A stretch of DNA of 43,708 nucleotides from NCBI GenBank assembly GCA_020444165.1, contig JAHLLK010000049.1, positions 1 through 43,708 on the forward strand, in the 5' to 3' direction. The translations under genes and the position numbers were made by a program. Every line of letters begins with the position of its first letter. The stretch's first letter is position 1. This DNA is from Deltaproteobacteria bacterium (GTDB taxonomy: Bacteria > Desulfobacterota > Desulfarculia > Desulfarculales > Desulfarculaceae). A model generated the notes under the pieces. It was not told where the DNA came from, made no database searches, and saw nothing but the letters and a program-made list of their open reading frames with translations. This document shows, one piece after another, positions 39,844 to 43,708 of the stretch.

Positions 39844-42798
39844 TCATTCCCCCAGCCGGCGTTCGGTTTGGGGGCCTGACGGCTTTTCGTAATCCAAGTG
39901 GGTCAACAGATCACTGCGCCCCACCAGTTCGCGGACGCTCCGGAGCCCCAGCCGCCACAACAGGGTCTGCAACTGCACGGCCCAGGCGTGGTAGAGGTTG
40001 ATGAGGCGCTGGGAGCCCCAGTCCTGGTCAAAGGCCTGGGCCAGCTCCGAGTCGGTGGTGGCGATGCCCCGGGGGCAGCCGCGGCCCGACTCGCAGTTGG
40101 CGCAGCGGATGCACTCCAGGGCCACCATGTCCGCGGTGCCGATGACGATGGCGTCGGCGCCCAGGGCAATGGCCTTGGCCACGTCCCAGGCGCTCCGGAG
40201 ACCGCCCGAGGCCACCAGGGTGATCTGGTCGCGGATGCCTTCTTCCACCAGGAAGCGGTGCACCAAGGGGATGGCGTACTCGATGGGCATGGCGATGTTC
40301 TTCTTGGCGATGTCCGGGGCCGCCCCGGTGCCGCCGTAGGAGCCGTCCAGGTGCACGATGTGCGCCCCGGCGTAGAAGCTGCCCACGGCCACCATGTCCA
40401 CGTCCACCGGGGTGGAGACCTTGACCGAGACGAGGGCCCGCGGATTGATCATCTTGATCCAGTCCACGTGCTTCTTGTGGTCTTCCACCGAATACACCGA
40501 GTGGAAGGGGAAGGGCGAGAACAGGGAGCTGCCCACCATGGCCTCGCGCATGCGGGCCACCTCGGGGGTCACCTTGTCGCCCAAGAGATGCCCGCCCAGA
40601 CCGGGCTTGGCGCCCTGGGCGTACTTGAACTCCACGATGCGCACTCGCTGGATGGTCTCCTCGCGCACCCCGAAGAGCCCGGTGGCCACCTGGGTGATCA
40701 CGTGGTCGTCATAGGGCTTCAACACGTCGGGGAAGCCGCCCTCACCGGTGCAGTTGAAGGAGTTGAAGGCGGTGAAGGCCTTGGTGCGGGACACCATGGT
40801 GGACAGGCTCACCGAGCCGAAGCTCATGCCGCCGCCGTAGATGGGCCAGCCGATCTCCACCTCCGGCCGCGCCTCGTCGCGGCGCCGGTTCAGAGGCACG
40901 GTCAGGTCCACCTCGGAGGGCCGGAAGGATTCGTCCGGCGGAGTGTCGGGCCACAGGAAGTCCAGGCGGTCGAAGCCGCCGCCGGAGTTGCCCACCCGGT
41001 ACTCCAGGTTGCTCTGGGGCGGACGGCCGGTCTCGGCCTGCTCCCAGGTGGCCACCAGGAGGTCGGCCGGCCAGCGGGGATCGCCGAAGGTCTTCCAGGA
41101 GGGGTTCTGGCCCACCCGGATGGCGTCCACCGGGCAGTTGTCCGCGCAATAGGCCCCCCGGGCCTTGCAGTAGCTGGAGCCGTGGCACAGCCCGGACTTG
41201 GGGGCCAGCATGGCCTTGCCGGCCTTGGTATGCACTCCGAAGCCGCAGACCTCGGCGCACTTGCCGCAGGCGATGCAGGCGGATGTCCGCTCCACCCGAT
41301 ACTTGGTCAGCGGGTTGCGGTAGCGGGAAGCCGCCGGCTTCACCAAGTCGGCCACCAGGGGGAAGTTCTCCCCCTCGGGGTAGGTGAGCTCGGCCACGGG
41401 CCGGGCCCGTCCCTGGCTCAGGCGCTGGCCGAAGATGGGGGCGAAGCTCATGCGCTCCAGGTCGTCGAAGATCATGGCCCGGCCCACTTCGCCCCGGAGC
41501 CGTCGGACCTCGCGGATGCCCATGGCGCCCATCAGCTCGATGATCTGGGAGTGGAAGGCGCCCATGAGGTTCACCAGGCGCTTGGCCCCGTATTCCGCGG
41601 GGATCTCGGCCAGGTTCACCGGGCAAAGGGCGTCCTCGGCGCAGTTGCCGCACAGCCGGCACTCCAGGCCCACCATCAGGGTGAGGCCCAGGGCCACCGC
41701 GTCGGCCCCGCTGATCACCGCCTTGGCCACGTGCTCGGCCAGGGCGACGCCGCCGCTGACCAAGAGCGTCACCTGCTCGCGGCAGGCGCTCTCCACCAGC
41801 TTCAGGTGGACCTCCCGGAGGAGCCCCGCCACGAAGGTGTCGGAGCGCTGGCCAAAGCCCTGGCCCTGGTTGGTGGCCATGAGGTGGATCACCTCGGCGC
41901 CCTCCTGGGCCAGCTGCACGGCGTGGAGCGCCGCGTGCTCGTCCAGGGGCAGGCGGATGGAGGTGACCACGTCCGGCCGGAGCGCCTTGAGCTTGGCCAC
42001 CTGGGCCAGGGCGCCGGGGGACCAGGGGATCTCCACCAGGGGCACGTCGGCCAACACCGCCGCGTCGGCCGGGGCGGCGTTGAGCTTCAGGATGAGGTGG
42101 GGCCGCAGATCGGCCAGATAGGTCTCGGCCTCTTCCTGGGTGGCCACGGCCGGCACGCCCAGCTCCTTGGCCGCCAGGACCATGGCCCGGCGGGTGGAGG
42201 GGCCCATCTTCCCCTTCCGGGGGATGTCGAACAAGAAGGGCACCGGCACGGTGACAAAGGGCGGCACCGGGGTCAGGAGGTTGCCGGCCTCGTCAAAGGA
42301 CAGCTCCGCCGGCCGGCGGCCCAGCTCCACCACGGTGCTGATGTATTCGCGGCCGTGGATGCCGTCGCGGGTGGGCCGGACGATCTCGCTCATGTCCGTC
42401 CACATCTGGTCGAAGCCGGGGCCGGAGAAGGCGCCGCGGTAGCCCGCGCCGGAAACCGGGATCTTGCCGGTCTCGGCCTGCTTCCACAGGGTGGCGATGA
42501 TGTCCGGCCGCCAGTACTCGTCGCCCAGGCGGTCGAACTGGGGGTTGCGGGCCCGGCTCAGAATGCCTTTCTTGCACTCCTGCACGCAGCGCATGCAGGA
42601 CAGGCAATCTATATCAGTGGAGTCCACCACGGCCAGGGGATCAAAGGAGCGCTTCTTGTAAACCTTGTAGACGCAAGCAGTGCGCTTGACGCACTCCAGA
42701 CACCCCAGGCAGCCTTCCACCTCCAGGGACGCCGTCTTGGCCACCGGGGCGTGGAGAGGCGGGGTGGGCTGAACGTCAACGTGGTATTTCTTGGGCAT
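39844..42798 (-). CDS. Ferredoxin-linked glutamate synthase FMN subunit with duplicated core
   Basis: The 984 residues start with two 4Fe-4S motifs (Cys30/33/36/42 and Cys65/68/71/75). A first glutamate-synthase-like domain spans about 90-480. It keeps the C-terminal barrel and CRLCGNCAEDALCPV cysteines but lacks GEGG, QGAKPG and DGG-TGA motifs. A middle ferredoxin block (CIACGKCAEVC...CKARGAYCADNCP, about 505-555) follows. The second, intact FMN domain (about 600-984) has GGGMSFGSVS, CTGEGGFP, YAQGAKPGLGGHLLG, LDGSYGGTGAAPD, SGGLRSAWDVAKA, and CIRCANCESGRGCPRG for the 3Fe-4S cluster. The role is electron-driven synthesis of glutamate from 2-oxoglutarate with the downstream amidotransferase. 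Confidence 0.9.
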   Translation of the reverse strand: MPKKYHVDVQPTPPLHAPVAKTASLEVEGCLGCLECVKRTACVYKVYKKRSFDPLAVVDSTDIDCLSCMRCVQECKKGILSRARNPQFDRLGDEYWRPDIIATLWKQAETGKIPVSGAGYRGAFSGPGFDQMWTDMSEIVRPTRDGIHGREYISTVVELGRRPAELSFDEAGNLLTPVPPFVTVPVPFLFDIPRKGKMGPSTRRAMVLAAKELGVPAVATQEEAETYLADLRPHLILKLNAAPADAAVLADVPLVEIPWSPGALAQVAKLKALRPDVVTSIRLPLDEHAALHAVQLAQEGAEVIHLMATNQGQGFGQRSDTFVAGLLREVHLKLVESACREQVTLLVSGGVALAEHVAKAVISGADAVALGLTLMVGLECRLCGNCAEDALCPVNLAEIPAEYGAKRLVNLMGAFHSQIIELMGAMGIREVRRLRGEVGRAMIFDDLERMSFAPIFGQRLSQGRARPVAELTYPEGENFPLVADLVKPAASRYRNPLTKYRVERTSACIACGKCAEVCGFGVHTKAGKAMLAPKSGLCHGSSYCKARGAYCADNCPVDAIRVGQNPSWKTFGDPRWPADLLVATWEQAETGRPPQSNLEYRVGNSGGGFDRLDFLWPDTPPDESFRPSEVDLTVPLNRRRDEARPEVEIGWPIYGGGMSFGSVSLSTMVSRTKAFTAFNSFNCTGEGGFPDVLKPYDDHVITQVATGLFGVREETIQRVRIVEFKYAQGAKPGLGGHLLGDKVTPEVARMREAMVGSSLFSPFPFHSVYSVEDHKKHVDWIKMINPRALVSVKVSTPVDVDMVAVGSFYAGAHIVHLDGSYGGTGAAPDIAKKNIAMPIEYAIPLVHRFLVEEGIRDQITLVASGGLRSAWDVAKAIALGADAIVIGTADMVALECIRCANCESGRGCPRGIATTDSELAQAFDQDWGSQRLINLYHAWAVQLQTLLWRLGLRSVRELVGRSDLLTHLDYEKPSGPQTERRLGE

Positions 42799-42917
42799 CT
42801 TTGGGAATCCTGCCTTTATTTACTGCGAGGGACGCCCCCCCAACGGGGCGGAGGGCGGCGGCCCGGCCGGGTCCGGAGGACGCCGGCGGGGCCTCTACCA
42901 AGCCGGGCCCCGGGGGG
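42799..42917. other. Gap between MetF-like gene and glutamate synthase subunit
   Basis: 119 bp of GC-rich DNA with short GC palindromes (CCCGGCCGGG-type near 42857-42871) but no T-tracts. It may hold a processing hairpin or the gltS promoter; no clear element is seen. GGCAGGA precedes the ATG at 42798. Confidence 0.4.
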
Positions 42918-43708
42918 CTAGACCTGGGGCCGGGGGCTGAGGCCGGCCTGGCTGACGATCTCCGGCAGAAGCTCCTCGGCCTCGATGGCCTGCAAATGCA
43001 CGCCCTTGATGCCGGGAATCTCCCGCATGGCCTGGATCAGCTCCACGGTGACCTTGATGCCCTCGGCTTTCACGTCCTTGGCTTCCTTCAGGCGGGCGAT
43101 CAGCTCCGCGGGCACTTCCACGCCGGGGACGTTCTTGTTCATGTAGTTCAGCATGCCGGCCGAACGGGGCACGATGATGCCGGCCAGGATGGCGGCCTTT
43201 TCGGTGAGCCCCATGTCGTGGGCCTCTTTCACCTGGGCGGCGAAGGCGGGCACGTCGTACACGGCCTGGGTCTGGATGAAGTCCGCGCCGGCCTCGATCT
43301 TCTTGGCCAGGCGGATGACCCGGTAGTCCCGGGGCGGCCCCAGGGGGGTCCAGGCGGCGCCGATGAAGAAGGGGCAGGCCTGCGCGATGGGGTCGCCGGA
43401 GGCCTGGCAGGCGTCGTCGCGCATGCCCTTCAGGATGCCGAGGAGCTGGATGGAGTCCACGTCATAGACGTTCTTGGCGCCGGGGTGGCCCTTCTGCTTG
43501 CCCACGGCCGAAGCCTTCTGGTGGTCGCCGGACAGGGCCAGGACGTTTTTCAGGCCCAGGGCGGCGGCGCCCAACAGGTCGGACTGCATGGCGATGCGGT
43601 TGCGGTCGCGGCAGGTCATCTGCATGACCGGCTCCAGGCCCTCGTCCAACAACACCTTGGAACCGGCGATGGAGGACATGCGCACCACCGCGGTCTGGTT
43701 GTCGGTGA
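42918..43708 (-). CDS. Methylenetetrahydrofolate reductase family protein, C-terminal part (runs off right edge)
   Basis: MetF-family enzymes reduce methylene-tetrahydrofolate, in one-carbon metabolism or the Wood-Ljungdahl pathway. About 263 residues are visible and the frame continues past the window (TDNQTAVVRMSSIAG at the edge). Family blocks are EPVMQMTCRDRNRIAMQSDLLGA, ALSGDHQ, FFIGAAWTPLG, AGADFIQTQAVYD, and AAILAGIIVPRSAGMLNYMN. The start codon lies outside. It is upstream of and co-directional with the glutamate synthase genes, 119 nt before the FMN subunit; a functional link is not obvious. Confidence 0.92.
   Translation of the reverse strand, partial: TDNQTAVVRMSSIAGSKVLLDEGLEPVMQMTCRDRNRIAMQSDLLGAAALGLKNVLALSGDHQKASAVGKQKGHPGAKNVYDVDSIQLLGILKGMRDDACQASGDPIAQACPFFIGAAWTPLGPPRDYRVIRLAKKIEAGADFIQTQAVYDVPAFAAQVKEAHDMGLTEKAAILAGIIVPRSAGMLNYMNKNVPGVEVPAELIARLKEAKDVKAEGIKVTVELIQAMREIPGIKGVHLQAIEAEELLPEIVSQAGLSPRPQV

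Noticed and set aside
39898..42921. 1007-codon plus-strand reading frame opposite the glutamate synthase subunit
   Set aside because: His/Gly-rich shadow of a motif-complete minus-strand gene.

Overview
The window is GC-rich, densely coded DNA from an anaerobic bacterium, most likely a Desulfobacterota (deltaproteobacterial) lineage near Desulfarculales. The taxonomy is inferred from gene content and order: indolepyruvate:ferredoxin oxidoreductase (IorAB) with an FrhB-like partner, a split ferredoxin-type glutamate synthase next to a MetF-family reductase, a TRAP carboxylate importer with CoA-dependent oxidation genes, and the order cinA-thpR-recA-alaS. No 16S gene or other decisive marker is present.

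Layout. 1-4489 (minus): tRNA-Gly(CCC), then rimP-nusA-ylxR-infB, the translation/transcription-factor operon; infB runs off the left edge. 4490-5435: intergenic DNA with a 101-bp tandem repeat array. 5436-9057 (plus): FrhB-like flavo-iron-sulfur protein, iorA and iorB, a likely operon for oxidising 2-keto acids of aromatic amino acids. 9233-9829: a lower-GC HicB/HicA-like cassette bracketed by two copies of a hairpin repeat. 9950-16582 (plus): a DUF1178 protein, cinA-thpR, recA and alaS, with a strikingly palindromic intergenic element before recA. 16583-17349: convergent intergenic region full of inverted repeats. 17350-19404 (minus): trxA-trxB-bamD with a canonical promoter. 19750-21099 (plus): radA. 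21483-29429 (plus): TetR regulator, TRAP transporter (DctP, DctQ, DctM), thiolase, MFE-2-like dehydrogenase and acyl-CoA ligase, readable as an import-activate-oxidise-thiolyse pathway for an unknown organic acid. 29734-30672 (minus): TrmI-like tRNA methyltransferase. 30818-36896 (minus): nitrogen-control block with a sigma54 activator, an outer-membrane protein, amt, PII and glnA, with two sigma54-type promoters. 37186-43708 (minus): MetF-like protein (partial), a glutamate synthase FMN subunit with a duplicated core, and an amidotransferase/GXGXG protein.

Together the right third is an ammonium-assimilation island: Amt imports, PII senses, GlnA fixes ammonium and the split GltS regenerates glutamate. 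PII lacks the uridylylated Tyr51 and GlnA has Phe where adenylylated enzymes have Tyr, so control here appears not to use the GlnD/GlnE modification cascade.

The most unusual items are the 101-bp repeat family, which has a diverged second copy 24 kb away with a compensated hairpin; the nested palindrome upstream of recA; the HicBA-like cassette with a non-canonical start and an altered catalytic motif; the Ala-Glu tail of NusA; and the duplicated, half-degenerate glutamate synthase.
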